Positions 27,669 to 36,316 of a stretch of DNA of 64,000 bases are shown piece after piece. Below the pieces are notes generated by a model that was not told the DNA's origin, did not search any database, and saw only the letters and a list, made by a program, of their open reading frames with translations. The position numbers and the translations under genes are program-made. Numbering within the stretch: position 1 is the stretch's first letter; the number at the start of each line of letters is the position of its first letter. The stretch comes from Haloglomus halophilum. Lineage in GTDB: Archaea > Halobacteriota > Halobacteria > Halobacteriales > Haloarculaceae. The stretch lies in the NCBI RefSeq assembly GCF_024298885.1, contig NZ_CP101166.1, forward strand, positions 2,541,149 to 2,605,148, given 5' to 3'.

Positions 27669-29072
27669 ATGCGCCGCCGCCGTGCGCTCGCCTGTCTCGC
27701 GGGCGGGCTGACCGGGCTCGCCGGCTGTAGCGGGTTCGGTGGCTCGAGTGGCACGCCGCACTCTGTCGGCGAGCAGCCGGCCACCGGGACGGCCGCGCCC
27801 GCACTGCACCGCCCGGGCGAGCCCGTGACCGTCGGCGACGCCGGCACCTTCGTCCTGCGGGACCCCCGCGTGCAGGAGGCCGTCTTCGACGGCGAGGCGG
27901 CAGGGCTTCGGCTCCGGCAGCAGGCGGGCGTGCAGTTCCTGGTGTTCGACCTACAGCACCGCGGCGAGGGGTACTACCCGCAGCCGATGCTCCGGCTCGA
28001 CGGCGACCCCGTCCGCGTCGAACGATTCCTGTCCCGGGGCGCGGAGCCGTTCGTCGCGATGGTCCCGGTCCAGTCGGTCGGCCGTGCGACCGTGACGCTG
28101 AACGGCGTCCGCTGGGCCCTCCCGGGGTCGGTGACCGACCGCCTGGCACGGCGGCCGCGATTCCGCATCCGCGAGGCCGAACTGGTGGCGCGTGGCGACG
28201 GTGCCTCGCTCTCCCTGACCATCGAGAACGACGGTGACCGGAACGGTATCTGGCGAGCCGTCGCGGACTCCCGGCAGGTCGACGACGGTGGGGACCCCGT
28301 CGGGGTGGCCGTCCCCGCCGGCGAGACGGTGACCGAGGACGTGCTGTCGTTCGACCGGCCGCCTGCGGCGGTCGAGGTCGCCGACCTCGGGCCCGACGAC
28401 CGCGTCATCGACCACGGCCCGGACCCGGAGGGGTCGGTCGGCGAGCCCGTTCCAGTGCCCGGTGTGGGCGACGTGACACTGACGGCCGCTGGCGTGCAGG
28501 AGGCGGTGTTCCGCTCGCACGACGGCGCGGGGCTCACCGTCCAGCACGACGCCGACCGGCAGTACCTCGTCTGCTCGTTCGCGGGCGCGGTCGAGGGGCT
28601 CCCGACGCCGACCGTGCGACTGGAGGGCGAGCCGCTATCCGCCGAGCGGGTCCGGCGGCCGAATCCCGGCCGGCTGGTCGCGGCTGTCGACCTGGCGTTC
28701 CAGCGCCCCCGGTCGGCCGAACTCCACGCCGACGGCGCGCGCTGGATACTCCCGAACGAGGTGGCGGAGCACCTCGCGAAGCCGGCCGCGTTCCGACTGC
28801 GGGATGCGGCGTTCGTTTCGGATGGAGCCGATGGGACCGCGCTCGAACTCACCGTCGAGAACGTCGGCACCCGTGGCGGCGTCTTCCGGGCGCTGGCGGC
28901 GCCCGTCGACTCGGACGATGCTGCGATACCCCTGACGCTGCCGGTCGAGGCGGGCGAACGCCGGACCGGCCTCCCGCTGTCGTTCGAGCGGCCGCCGTCG
29001 GCGTACACCTTCGAGTCGGAGCCGGCGGCGACCGACCACACCATCCGGTACCGCGAGGCCGACGCGGGGTGA
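27669..29072 (+). CDS. Lipoprotein of unknown function (467 aa)
   Basis: Probably exported: the N-terminus MRRRRALACLAGGLTGLAGC has Arg-rich and lipobox signals (Tat likely, Cys 20). It carries two similar halves: PRVQEAVFDGEAAGLRLRQQ with GEGYYPQPMLRLDGDPV early, and AAGVQEAVFRSHDGAGLTVQ with PTPTVRLEGEPLSAERV later; each is followed by a LELTVEN or SLTIEN strand module. This indicates an internal duplication. No enzyme motif. It shares this Ig-like flavour with the lipoprotein at 24108-25823. The ATG at 27669 is set by the signal. Confidence 0.68.
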   Translation: MRRRRALACLAGGLTGLAGCSGFGGSSGTPHSVGEQPATGTAAPALHRPGEPVTVGDAGTFVLRDPRVQEAVFDGEAAGLRLRQQAGVQFLVFDLQHRGEGYYPQPMLRLDGDPVRVERFLSRGAEPFVAMVPVQSVGRATVTLNGVRWALPGSVTDRLARRPRFRIREAELVARGDGASLSLTIENDGDRNGIWRAVADSRQVDDGGDPVGVAVPAGETVTEDVLSFDRPPAAVEVADLGPDDRVIDHGPDPEGSVGEPVPVPGVGDVTLTAAGVQEAVFRSHDGAGLTVQHDADRQYLVCSFAGAVEGLPTPTVRLEGEPLSAERVRRPNPGRLVAAVDLAFQRPRSAELHADGARWILPNEVAEHLAKPAAFRLRDAAFVSDGADGTALELTVENVGTRGGVFRALAAPVDSDDAAIPLTLPVEAGERRTGLPLSFERPPSAYTFESEPAATDHTIRYREADAG

Positions 29073-29115
29073 GCGGACCGCCGCGTTCAATAGGACGGCT
29101 CCACACCGAGCGTCC

Positions 29116-30156
29116 GTGCAACGGCTCCACGCGCGCTACCCGTTCCTGAACGCCGCTCGCGAGGCCGTGGAAGCGGCCGACGTGGACCTCGTCGCCCTCG
29201 TACAGGAGGGTGGGCCGGCGGTCGAGCGCGGCGTCGAGCGGGTGCGCCGCGCACTGCTCGAGGGGACCGCCGAGAGCGAGGAGCGCCTCGGTGCGCGCCC
29301 GGAACTGCTCTCGTACCCGGTCGCGCGCGTGCTCGTCTCGCTCGTCGACGCGCCCGGCGCGACCGAGAAGTACGCCCGCGCGGAGGCCGCGCTCGCCCAG
29401 CGCCGCTTCACCGCCGACTTCCAGGAGGAGCGCTCGCTCCAGAGCGGCGGCGAGACGCTGTCGCTCCAGCAACTGCTGGCGGATTTCGACCTCTCGGGCG
29501 ACGTGCGACCGATGGGTGACGGCCGGTTCGACGTGGCCGTCACCGCGTACCTTCGTCTCTCGAGCGGCCTCGACGGGGAACACTGGCGGCTCGTCCGACG
29601 GACGCTCAGCGACGGCACGGTGCCCGTGACGAGCGACGAACTGGAGTCGCTCCTGCGCGAGGCCGTCCGTGAGCGGGTCGCCGACGGCCTCCCGCTGAAC
29701 GTGCCCGACCCCATCGCCGACGCGTTGAGCGAGGAGGTGGGCCGCCTGCGGACGGCGGTCGCGGACGCGGACCCGCCGCGCTCGTTGGCTGAGTTCGAGG
29801 TCGAGGCGCTGCCGCCCTGCGTGGACGCGCTCGTCGACCGCGCCCGCGACGGCGAGGACCTGCCGGACAACTCCCGGTTCGCGCTCGTCGGGTTCCTCGC
29901 CGCCTTCTCGGAACTCGACGCACACGACATCACGGCGGTCTGCGGGTTCGACGACCCCGAGCGGGTCCGCTACCAGCTCGACAGGCTCCGCGACGACCGC
30001 GGGGTCGCCTTCGCGCCGCCGTCGTGCGCGACGATGCAGGCCTACGGGGACTGCGTGAACAAGGACGACCTCTGTGCCGAGATCGTCCACCCGCTCTCCT
30101 ACTACGCGCGGCGGACCGAGGACGGCGAGGCCGAGGCTGATTCGGCGGCGGACTGA
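29116..30156 (+). CDS. priL: DNA primase large subunit PriL
   Basis: Fe-S regulatory subunit of the archaeal/eukaryotic-type primase, partner of PriS (not in window). 346 aa, starting GTG with QRLHARYPFLNAAREAVEA. Four cysteines that ligate the [4Fe-4S] cluster are seen at residues 235 (PPC), 304 (PSC), 313 (GDC) and 320 (DLC). The family C-terminus IVHPLSYYARR is followed by an acidic tail (DGEAEADSAAD) encoded by the first unit of a 37-bp tandem duplication. Confidence 0.93.
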   Translation: MQRLHARYPFLNAAREAVEAADVDLVALVQEGGPAVERGVERVRRALLEGTAESEERLGARPELLSYPVARVLVSLVDAPGATEKYARAEAALAQRRFTADFQEERSLQSGGETLSLQQLLADFDLSGDVRPMGDGRFDVAVTAYLRLSSGLDGEHWRLVRRTLSDGTVPVTSDELESLLREAVRERVADGLPLNVPDPIADALSEEVGRLRTAVADADPPRSLAEFEVEALPPCVDALVDRARDGEDLPDNSRFALVGFLAAFSELDAHDITAVCGFDDPERVRYQLDRLRDDRGVAFAPPSCATMQAYGDCVNKDDLCAEIVHPLSYYARRTEDGEAEADSAAD

Positions 30157-30191
30157 GGACGGCGAGGCCGAGGCTGATTCGGCGGCGGACT
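30118..30191 (+). repeat. 37-bp perfect tandem duplication spanning the priL stop
   Basis: Units 30118-30154 and 30155-30191 are identical and each starts GAGGACGGCGAGGCC and ends GGCGGACT. The first encodes the priL C-terminal acidic tail and supplies its stop (TGA formed at the junction); the second is untranslated. 37 is not a multiple of three. Confidence 0.9.
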
Positions 30192-30199
30192 GAGCGCGG

Positions 30200-30403
30200 T
30201 CAGCGCAAGAGGAGTGCCACGCCGACACCCGCTAGCACCAGAAGTAGCAGGGTGAACACGGCCAGGATTCCGACGAGGCTGTCGACGCCGAACAGGGTCA
30301 CTCCGATGGCGGCCAGCAGGCCACCGAGGGCGAACACCACCCGGAACCGGATGTACCTCCCGATGAGGGGACTGTCTCGGAGGAAGCCGACGATACCGCG
30401 CAT
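30200..30403 (-). CDS. Small membrane protein (67 aa)
   Basis: Two hydrophobic helices (about residues 20-40 and 44-65) after a basic N-terminus MRGIVGFLRDSPLIGRYIRF. No known domain. It converges on priL. A second small membrane protein lies upstream on the same strand (30526-30714), and a 17-base identity (GAACACGGCCAGGATTC) occurs within this gene and again between the two genes. Confidence 0.62.
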   Translation of the reverse strand: MRGIVGFLRDSPLIGRYIRFRVVFALGGLLAAIGVTLFGVDSLVGILAVFTLLLLVLAGVGVALLLR

Positions 30404-30525
30404 ACGCCCCTCGTCTCGGTCGGTGATGATAACGGCTTTCCTGATGGGGGGCAGTTCTGTCACGACCGAACCTGATACCGGGGAGAGAGAACAGGATAGA
30501 ACACGGCCAGGATTCGAGCCGGACG

Positions 30526-30714
30526 CTACCGGTACGCGAACGCGGTCCCGACGCCGGCCATCACGAGGACGAAGGCGGCGATGGCGCCGACCAGCATGAG
30601 GCCGTCGATGTTCTTGCCGGAGGACATCCCGACAGCGACGATTCCGGCGGCGAACAGCGCGACGGCGGCGACGGCGACGAGGATCTCGACTATCGTCTCC
30701 CTGTCGGGGGCCAT
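30526..30714 (-). CDS. Small membrane protein (62 aa)
   Basis: A 62-residue protein beginning MAPDRETIVEILVAVAAVAL with two transmembrane helices (about 8-29 and 37-58) and a short polar loop SSGKNIDG. Function unknown. It is separated by about 120 bases from the downstream small membrane gene. Its start is preceded by an AT-rich gap of 184 bases shared with the divergent SWIM gene. Confidence 0.65.
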   Translation of the reverse strand: MAPDRETIVEILVAVAAVALFAAGIVAVGMSSGKNIDGLMLVGAIAAFVLVMAGVGTAFAYR

Positions 30715-30898
30715 ACAGCGGCGTTCCGCCGGTCAATTAAAAAGGGCTTCGAAGGCGCTCCCGAGATGCCGGTGCCGCCCGGTCGCGCTCGCCGGGCGGA
30801 GCGGCCACGCTGTCGGCGTGTTTCACTTCCACCACGCTAGCGCGGGTCTTATGCCGATAGATACCCTTGTTTCTGATGGAAGCAGAGTGATTACACAT

Positions 30899-31699
30899 AT
30901 GGCGCACACCGAACACACAGCCGCGTCATCGGATGAATCGCAGTGGAAACGAAGGGGGGTATCACCCCCGCGTGAGCGTCCGGTACTCGAGCACGTGACC
31001 GACACCACCGCCGATGGGGGTGGGTCGACCACTCGGGCCGGCGGGGACAGCGGCGGTCATCGGCGGACCGGCGACCCCCGGCGGCCGCGTGCACTCGCGC
31101 CCGACACGAGTCGGCTGGACGGGCGCTCGGCCCGCGCGTGGACGGAGCCGATGGCGGTGACGGCGCTGGGCGAGGGTCGCTACGAGGTCGAGAACAGCGA
31201 GGGGCGTACCTACGTCGTTGACCTGCCCGAGAGCGACTGCACCTGCCCGGACCACCGCATCCGGGGGGAGTCCTGCAAGCACCTCCGCCGGGTGGCTATC
31301 GAAGTGACGCGGGGGCAGGTGCCGGCGCCCGGGAAGGTCCGGGGCACCTGCCGTGGTTGCGAGCGCGAGGCGTTCGTCCCCGAGGACGACCCCGCGTTCT
31401 GCCGGGCCTGCCGGCTGGAGCCGGGCGACCTCGCGACCGACCGCGAGACGGGCGACGCCGTCCTCGTCGTCCGGGTGACCGACGAGCGCGCCGACGCGGT
31501 CGAGGTCGACGGAACCGGCCGCTCGGTGGCCGACTACGAGACGAACGACGGCTACCCGGCCGACGACCCCGTGGTCGAGGTGGTGTACCCGTTCGGCGGC
31601 AACGAGCCGCTGGCCGAGCGCCGGCGCTACTCGTTCCCGCACTCGCGGCTCCTGCCCCGCGATGCGGCGCTGGTCGACGCGGGCGTCGGCGACGCCTGA
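30899..31699 (+). CDS. SWIM zinc-finger protein (266 aa)
   Basis: Probable nucleic-acid- or protein-binding factor. After a disordered N-terminal region (residues 1-75) comes a SWIM finger DCTCPDHRIRGESCKHLRRV (CxCx(n)CxH). A second Cys set, GTCRGCEREAFVP and FCRACRLEPG, forms a possible zinc ribbon. The C-terminal part is strand-rich with an RRYSFPHSRLLP end that reads like a small domain. ATG at 30899 gives MAHTEHT; an in-frame ATG at 30851 is an alternative. Confidence 0.78.
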   Translation: MAHTEHTAASSDESQWKRRGVSPPRERPVLEHVTDTTADGGGSTTRAGGDSGGHRRTGDPRRPRALAPDTSRLDGRSARAWTEPMAVTALGEGRYEVENSEGRTYVVDLPESDCTCPDHRIRGESCKHLRRVAIEVTRGQVPAPGKVRGTCRGCEREAFVPEDDPAFCRACRLEPGDLATDRETGDAVLVVRVTDERADAVEVDGTGRSVADYETNDGYPADDPVVEVVYPFGGNEPLAERRRYSFPHSRLLPRDAALVDAGVGDA

Positions 31700-31716
31700 A
31701 CGGGCCCCCTGCGAGC

Positions 31717-31962
31717 CTACACCTCGTCCTCCAGTCCGACGAAGACGGTCTTCAGTTTCCGACCACAGTCCGGACAGCAGCAGCTCTGCCACGTCTCGGG
31801 GTCGAGGCCGCCGAAGGTCTCGGTCCGCGTGGCGTCCCCGGCGGCCACCTCGCGGTCGCACGTCTCGCAGTGGAACGACTCCGGTACGCCTGGCACACCA
31901 CGGCGTAGCCGTCGCGCTGCCGAGTGCGTTTCGCCCGGACGGTCGAGACTTCGCCGCGTCAC
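31717..31962 (-). CDS. Small zinc-ribbon protein coupled to a protease gene
   Basis: A Cys-rich protein: FHCETCDREVAAGD and later SCCCPDCGRKLKTVF give two CxxC pairs, a zinc ribbon. The open frame starts at GTG 31962, overlapping the upstream protease stop as GTGA, which suggests translational coupling; then the protein has 81 aa. The first 22 residues are Arg-rich and not domain-like, so the GTG at 31896 (59 aa) is a plausible alternative. Function unknown. Confidence 0.55.
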   Translation of the reverse strand: MTRRSLDRPGETHSAARRLRRGVPGVPESFHCETCDREVAAGDATRTETFGGLDPETWQSCCCPDCGRKLKTVFVGLEDEV

Positions 31963-33134
31963 TCGGGCGACGGTCGCTCACCGAGCGTCAGCGATACGGT
32001 CCGTTCCTTCCCGTCGCGGATGATGCCGACTGCGAGTTCGTCGCCGGGACTCGTCTCCAGCGCGAGGTGGATGGAGAGGTCGTTCAGCGTCTCGATAGGT
32101 GTGCTGTCCAGCCGGCGGATGACATCGCCGCCGGTGGGGACCTCGACGTTGTTGACCGGCTTCGAGCCGTTCGACCCGCGGAGGACACCGGTCACCGGGC
32201 TGTCGTCGCGGACGCTGGCGACGTACGCCCCCTTCACGGCGGGGAGGTCGTTCCCCTCGGCCAGCACGGGCGTCACCGGGCGGAGCCCGACACCCATGAA
32301 CGAGTGGGTGTACTCACCCGACTCGACGAGCGCGGGCAGCACGCGCTTCGAGAGCGCGGCGCTGACGGCGAAGGCGATGTTGTCGCCCCCGCCGGAGTTG
32401 ACCACCCCGACGACGTTGGCGTCGAGGTCGACGAGGGGGCCGCCGCTGTTGCCGGGGTTGGCGGCGGCGTCCGTCTGGACCGCGTCCGGGATGACGAAGT
32501 TGTTCGCGGCCGAGAGCGACCGGTCGACGCCGCTGACGATGCCCGCCGAGACGGACTGGCCGAGCCCGAACGGCGCGCCGACGGCGATGACCTCCGTTCC
32601 GACGGGCGGTTCGCGTTCGATGAAGGAGAGCGGGGTCGCGTAGTCGGGCAGCGAGTCGACGCTGATGACGGCGAGGTCGGAGTAGACGTCCGCGCCGACT
32701 ACCTCCCCCTCGCGCCAGTCCTGCTCGGCGAAGCCGACCTCGAACGTCTCGCCTCCCTCGACGACGTGCTGGTTGGTGACGACGTGTCCGTCGTAGACGA
32801 AGCCCGAGCCCTGCCCCGCGCGTCCGTCGGCCCCGTACGCCCGGATGACCGCGACGCTCGACACCGTCGCCTCGTACGCCGCGGTGTACGGACTCCGCCC
32901 GGCCGTCGAACCGGGACCGCCCCGTGGCGGCGCCTCGGTCGGCGTGTCGGTCGGGCCGTCGGGCTGGTCGGTGGTACTCCCGACGAACCCGCTCGAACAG
33001 CCGGCCAGTGCCGCCGCCGTCCCGGCCGCGCCGAGCAGGAACGCTCGCCGGGAACGGTTCCCGCCGGCCTCGCTTGTCCGTCCCCCCGGATCGGCGCCCG
33101 TGCCGTCGCCGCGACCGTCGTTGCCGTCGTTCAC
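31959..33134 (-). CDS. HtrA/DegP-type serine protease, Tat lipoprotein
   Basis: Surface-anchored trypsin-like protease with PDZ domain, 391 aa. Tat motif SRRAFLLGAAG and lipobox ALAGC (Cys 46); Thr/Pro-rich linker to about 80. Catalytic triad: His 123 in VVTNQHVVEGG, Asp 153 in YSDLAVISVD, Ser 230 in NPGNSGGPLVDL. The PDZ domain occupies about 275-385 (VPTGGDVIRRLDSTPIETLN). GTG start at 33134 is supported by the Tat region; the longer frame upstream shadows larE. It is divergent from larE and its stop overlaps the zinc-ribbon gene. Likely role: extracytoplasmic protein quality control. Confidence 0.92.
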   Translation of the reverse strand: MNDGNDGRGDGTGADPGGRTSEAGGNRSRRAFLLGAAGTAAALAGCSSGFVGSTTDQPDGPTDTPTEAPPRGGPGSTAGRSPYTAAYEATVSSVAVIRAYGADGRAGQGSGFVYDGHVVTNQHVVEGGETFEVGFAEQDWREGEVVGADVYSDLAVISVDSLPDYATPLSFIEREPPVGTEVIAVGAPFGLGQSVSAGIVSGVDRSLSAANNFVIPDAVQTDAAANPGNSGGPLVDLDANVVGVVNSGGGDNIAFAVSAALSKRVLPALVESGEYTHSFMGVGLRPVTPVLAEGNDLPAVKGAYVASVRDDSPVTGVLRGSNGSKPVNNVEVPTGGDVIRRLDSTPIETLNDLSIHLALETSPGDELAVGIIRDGKERTVSLTLGERPSPE

Positions 33135-33296
33135 ACGGTGGATTCGGCCGGGCCGGGCAAAGACCCACCGCCCTCGGGCGCGGGCCCAGCCGACCCGCCG
33201 CCCACCCGCAGCCGGTACCCCGGCCCCGCGGACGGCCGAGTGCCAGTTCGGACACCGACCCGTGCGCTTTTGCCCGCGCTCGCCCTCCCTCCGACG

Positions 33297-34232
33297 ATGA
33301 CCGACGACGTTGCTGCCGACGCGGTGGACGAGTCGCTCGACCCCTCGGTCCGCGACCGGGCAGCGGCCGTCCGCGAGTCGCTGGCCGAGCTGGACGGCGT
33401 TCTCGTCGCGTTCTCGGGGGGTGTCGACTCCGCCGTCGTGGCCGCACTGGCCCACGACGCGCTCGGCGCTGACGCCGTCGCCTGCACCGCACGGAGCGAG
33501 ACGCTCCCCGCCGAGGAACTCGACGACGCCCGTCGGGTCGCCGACGAGATCGGTATCCGCCACGAGGAGGTCACCTTCTCGGAACTGGACGACCCGAACT
33601 TCGTCGCCAACGACGAGGAGCGGTGCTACCACTGCCGGACGATGCGCCTGGGCGCCATGTTCGAGCGGGCCCGCGAACTCGACATCGACACCGTCTGCGA
33701 CGGGACGAACGCCTCGGATCCCGGCGAGGGCCACCGACCCGGCCTCCGCGCGGTCGACGAGATGGACGCCTACTCGCCGCTGCTGGCCCACGACGTGACG
33801 AAGGACGGGGTCCGTGCCATCGCCCGCGAGTACGACCTCTCCGTCGCGGACAAGCCCTCGATGGCCTGTCTCTCCTCCCGCATCCCGACCGGGCTCGAGG
33901 TGACCGAGGAGCGCCTCTCCCGCGTGGAGACGGCCGAACGCCTCCTCCGGACCTGGGGCTTCGAGCAGTTCCGCGTGCGCGACCACGACGGCCTCGCGCG
34001 CATCGAGGTCGGTGCCGACGAACTGGAGTACGCGCTCGACACCGACTTCGCGGCCGCCGCCCGCGACCACCTCCGCGACGCGGGCTTCGACCACGTCACG
34101 CTGGACCTCGCGGGCTACGAGACCGGCAGCGTCTCGCCCGAGGGTGAGACGGCCACCGATGCCGACACCGACGACGGCCTGCCCAGCGAGGCCGACGTGC
34201 TCGACACCGAGTACCCGACCGGCGACGGCTGA
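33297..34232 (+). CDS. larE: ATP-dependent sulfur transferase LarE, three-cysteine type
   Basis: PP-loop enzyme that in Lactobacillus donates sulfur for the nickel-pincer (NPN) cofactor. 311 aa. PP-loop SGGVDS at residues 40-45; NAD-synthetase-like CDGTNASDPGEGHRPG. Cys 109 and 112 (ERCYHCR) and Cys 191 (SMACLSSR) make the three-cysteine set of LarE proteins that bind an Fe-S cluster and recycle sulfur, unlike the single sacrificial Cys type. larA, larB and larC are not in this window, so the partner is unknown. ATG at 33297; the open frame extending far upstream is a shadow. Confidence 0.87.
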   Translation: MTDDVAADAVDESLDPSVRDRAAAVRESLAELDGVLVAFSGGVDSAVVAALAHDALGADAVACTARSETLPAEELDDARRVADEIGIRHEEVTFSELDDPNFVANDEERCYHCRTMRLGAMFERARELDIDTVCDGTNASDPGEGHRPGLRAVDEMDAYSPLLAHDVTKDGVRAIAREYDLSVADKPSMACLSSRIPTGLEVTEERLSRVETAERLLRTWGFEQFRVRDHDGLARIEVGADELEYALDTDFAAAARDHLRDAGFDHVTLDLAGYETGSVSPEGETATDADTDDGLPSEADVLDTEYPTGDG

Positions 34233-34297
34233 CGGCGCCGCGCCTCTCGACCGTGCCGACCACCGCCCTTTACGGGCGCGTCCGCCGACCGGGGCGT

Positions 34298-35389
34298 ATG
34301 GATGCGGACACGGCGCCCGGGTCGGGACCGGACGTGGGGTGCCCCGGCGACGACCTCTGGGACGCGCTGGCGGCCGTGGGCGACCCCCTCGGACCGGTCG
34401 TCGAGGAGGCCGTCGAACTGGCGGCCGCGGGCGACCCGGTGGCGGTCGTCGGGGCGCCGTTCGGCGGCCGCGAGCGGGTGCTCGAACGCGTCGCCGACCG
34501 ACTCGGGGCGAGGCACGGGCGAGTGGCGCCGGGCGACGCTCCGCCCACCATCGACGGCCCGACGATCGTGGCCGACGCCCACCACGCGTACCGCCGGGCG
34601 GTCGGCGGGTTCGAGCCGCTGGACGACCTCGTGCGGCGGGCCGGCGGTGCCGACAGCCCGCTCGTGACCGGCTGGACCCAGCACGCCTGGTCGTACCTCC
34701 TCCACGCCCGGAACATCGACGAGGCGTTCGAGGCGGTCGCGGTTCCGGCGGTCGACCGTGAGGTGCTGGGCACGCTCGTCCGGCGGTGGTCGCCCAGCAT
34801 CACGTTCCGCGCCCCACCCGAGGAGGAACGTGGACTCCTGCAGGTCGAGCGGCGGCCCTACTCGCTCCCGGTGTTCGGGGAGCGCGAGGTCCCCGTCCCG
34901 GTCCTCGACATGGACGCGCTCGACCACCGCGACGCCGAGGAGGACCCCGAGGCGGCGGTAGTCCGGCGGCTGACGACGCTCGCGGACGGGAACCCGGGCG
35001 TCGCGTGGGCGCTCTGGAACGACTGCGTCGGGGACACCGACCACGCCGAGGTCGACCCGACCACGCTCCGAACGCCGGTCGAGCGGGCCGGCGAGCGGGC
35101 CCGCGACCGCGAGCGGGCCCAGCACGAGCGCGGCACCGGAGGGGCCGGCACGCCCACGGGCGCCGACGACGCCGGTCTCGACCGGCGGGCGGCGTTCTGT
35201 TGTCGACTCGTCCTCGCGAGCGAGCGGCTCCCACGGTCTGTCGTGGCCGAGAGCGTCGACGACGCCGACCGACTGCTCACGAGCCTCGAACGCCGTGGCT
35301 ACCTGACGACGGCCGACGGGACCGTCCGGCTCCGCCCGGCGGCGGTCCCGGACGCCGTCGCGCTGACCGACCGGAGGCGGATTCCGTGA
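34298..35389 (+). CDS. Degenerate ATPase-like protein with C-terminal winged helix (363 aa)
   Basis: I do not recognise a named family. The protein has a P-loop-like start (VAVVGAPFGGRERVL) lacking the Lys-Thr/Ser of Walker A, a Walker-B-like PTIVADAHHAYRR and a later sensor-like PLVTGWTQHAWSYLL. The C-terminal segment (RRAAFCCRLVLASERLPR to LERRGYLTTADGTVRLRP) reads as a winged helix. It looks like an AAA/STAND-type ATPase that lost nucleotide contacts (inference). Its stop overlaps the GTG of the MscS gene (GTGA), implying a joint role or at least co-expression. Confidence 0.6.
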   Translation: MDADTAPGSGPDVGCPGDDLWDALAAVGDPLGPVVEEAVELAAAGDPVAVVGAPFGGRERVLERVADRLGARHGRVAPGDAPPTIDGPTIVADAHHAYRRAVGGFEPLDDLVRRAGGADSPLVTGWTQHAWSYLLHARNIDEAFEAVAVPAVDREVLGTLVRRWSPSITFRAPPEEERGLLQVERRPYSLPVFGEREVPVPVLDMDALDHRDAEEDPEAAVVRRLTTLADGNPGVAWALWNDCVGDTDHAEVDPTTLRTPVERAGERARDRERAQHERGTGGAGTPTGADDAGLDRRAAFCCRLVLASERLPRSVVAESVDDADRLLTSLERRGYLTTADGTVRLRPAAVPDAVALTDRRRIP

Positions 35390-36252
35390 CCGCCAGCACC
35401 TCGGCGGCGGCCGCCGTGCCGGCCGTCCCCCTGCAGGCCACGCCGACACCGACGGACGCCGCCGACCCGCTCGCCGGCCTCCGGGTCGACGCCGGGACCG
35501 TCACCCAGGCGGTTCTGGTGCTGGTGGTCGCGTACGTGCTGGCGCGGCTCGTCGCCGCGGGCCTGTCGTTCGTCGCCGAGCGTGCGGGCGACCGCCGTAT
35601 CGCGGTGAAGGTGTTCATCCCGCTGGCCCGGTTCGTCATCTACGCGGTGGCGGTCGCCTCCATCCTCGGCGGTATCTTCCAGCTCGGGTCGACCGAGCTC
35701 GTCGCCGCCGGTGGCCTGCTCGGCGCCGCGCTCGGCTTCGGCATCAAGGACCTGTTCGCCAGCGTCATCGGCGGGCTGGTGGTCGTCTTCGAGCGGCCCT
35801 ACCGCGTCGGCGACAAGGTCAGCCTCGGCGAGCACTACGGCGAGGTGACCGACGTGGGGCTGCGCGCGACCCGGCTGGTGACGCCGAACGACACGGAGGT
35901 CGTGGTGCCGAACCTGGCCATCTTCGGCGATTCCGTGGCGAATGCGAACGCCGGTGCCGCGGAGATGCTGGCGGTCGCCGAGCTCCACGTCGCCCCGACC
36001 GCCGACCACGAACGCGCCGTCGACATCGTCCGCGAGGCCGCGCTCACCTCGCCGTACGTCCGGCTCTCCGGCGAGCACCCCGTGACCGTCATCGTCGAGG
36101 ACGGGCCCCACTACACGACCATCAAGGGGAAGGCGTACGTCGCGGACCTGCGCGACGAGTTCCCCTTCACGTCGGACGTGACCCGGCGCGCGCTGGCCGC
36201 GTTCGAGGCGGCCGGCATCGAGCGCCCCCGGTTCGCGCCCGACGAGGCGTAG
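35386..36252 (+). CDS. Mechanosensitive ion channel, MscS family (288 aa)
   Basis: Small-conductance mechanosensitive channel relieving turgor on osmotic downshock. A short N-terminal region is followed by three helices (about residues 40-60, 75-100 and the pore helix GGLLGAALGFGIKDLFASVIGGL), then the beta domain VFERPYRVGDKVSLG and VPNLAIFGDSV and a C-terminal alpha/beta domain. Length matches MscS. GTG start at 35386 overlaps the upstream stop by three bases; the added upstream frame is noncoding. Confidence 0.9.
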   Translation: MTASTSAAAAVPAVPLQATPTPTDAADPLAGLRVDAGTVTQAVLVLVVAYVLARLVAAGLSFVAERAGDRRIAVKVFIPLARFVIYAVAVASILGGIFQLGSTELVAAGGLLGAALGFGIKDLFASVIGGLVVVFERPYRVGDKVSLGEHYGEVTDVGLRATRLVTPNDTEVVVPNLAIFGDSVANANAGAAEMLAVAELHVAPTADHERAVDIVREAALTSPYVRLSGEHPVTVIVEDGPHYTTIKGKAYVADLRDEFPFTSDVTRRALAAFEAAGIERPRFAPDEA

Positions 36253-36316
36253 GGGCCCACGTCGGCGGCGGCCGTCCCCGCACGGGATTTAAGATGTTCC
36301 CACGCGCCCCCACGGT

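Noticed and set aside
30251-30515. 17-base direct repeat GAACACGGCCAGGATTC (30254-30270 and 30499-30515)
   Set aside because: Too short and unaccompanied by other homology to claim an element; noted only with the small membrane genes.
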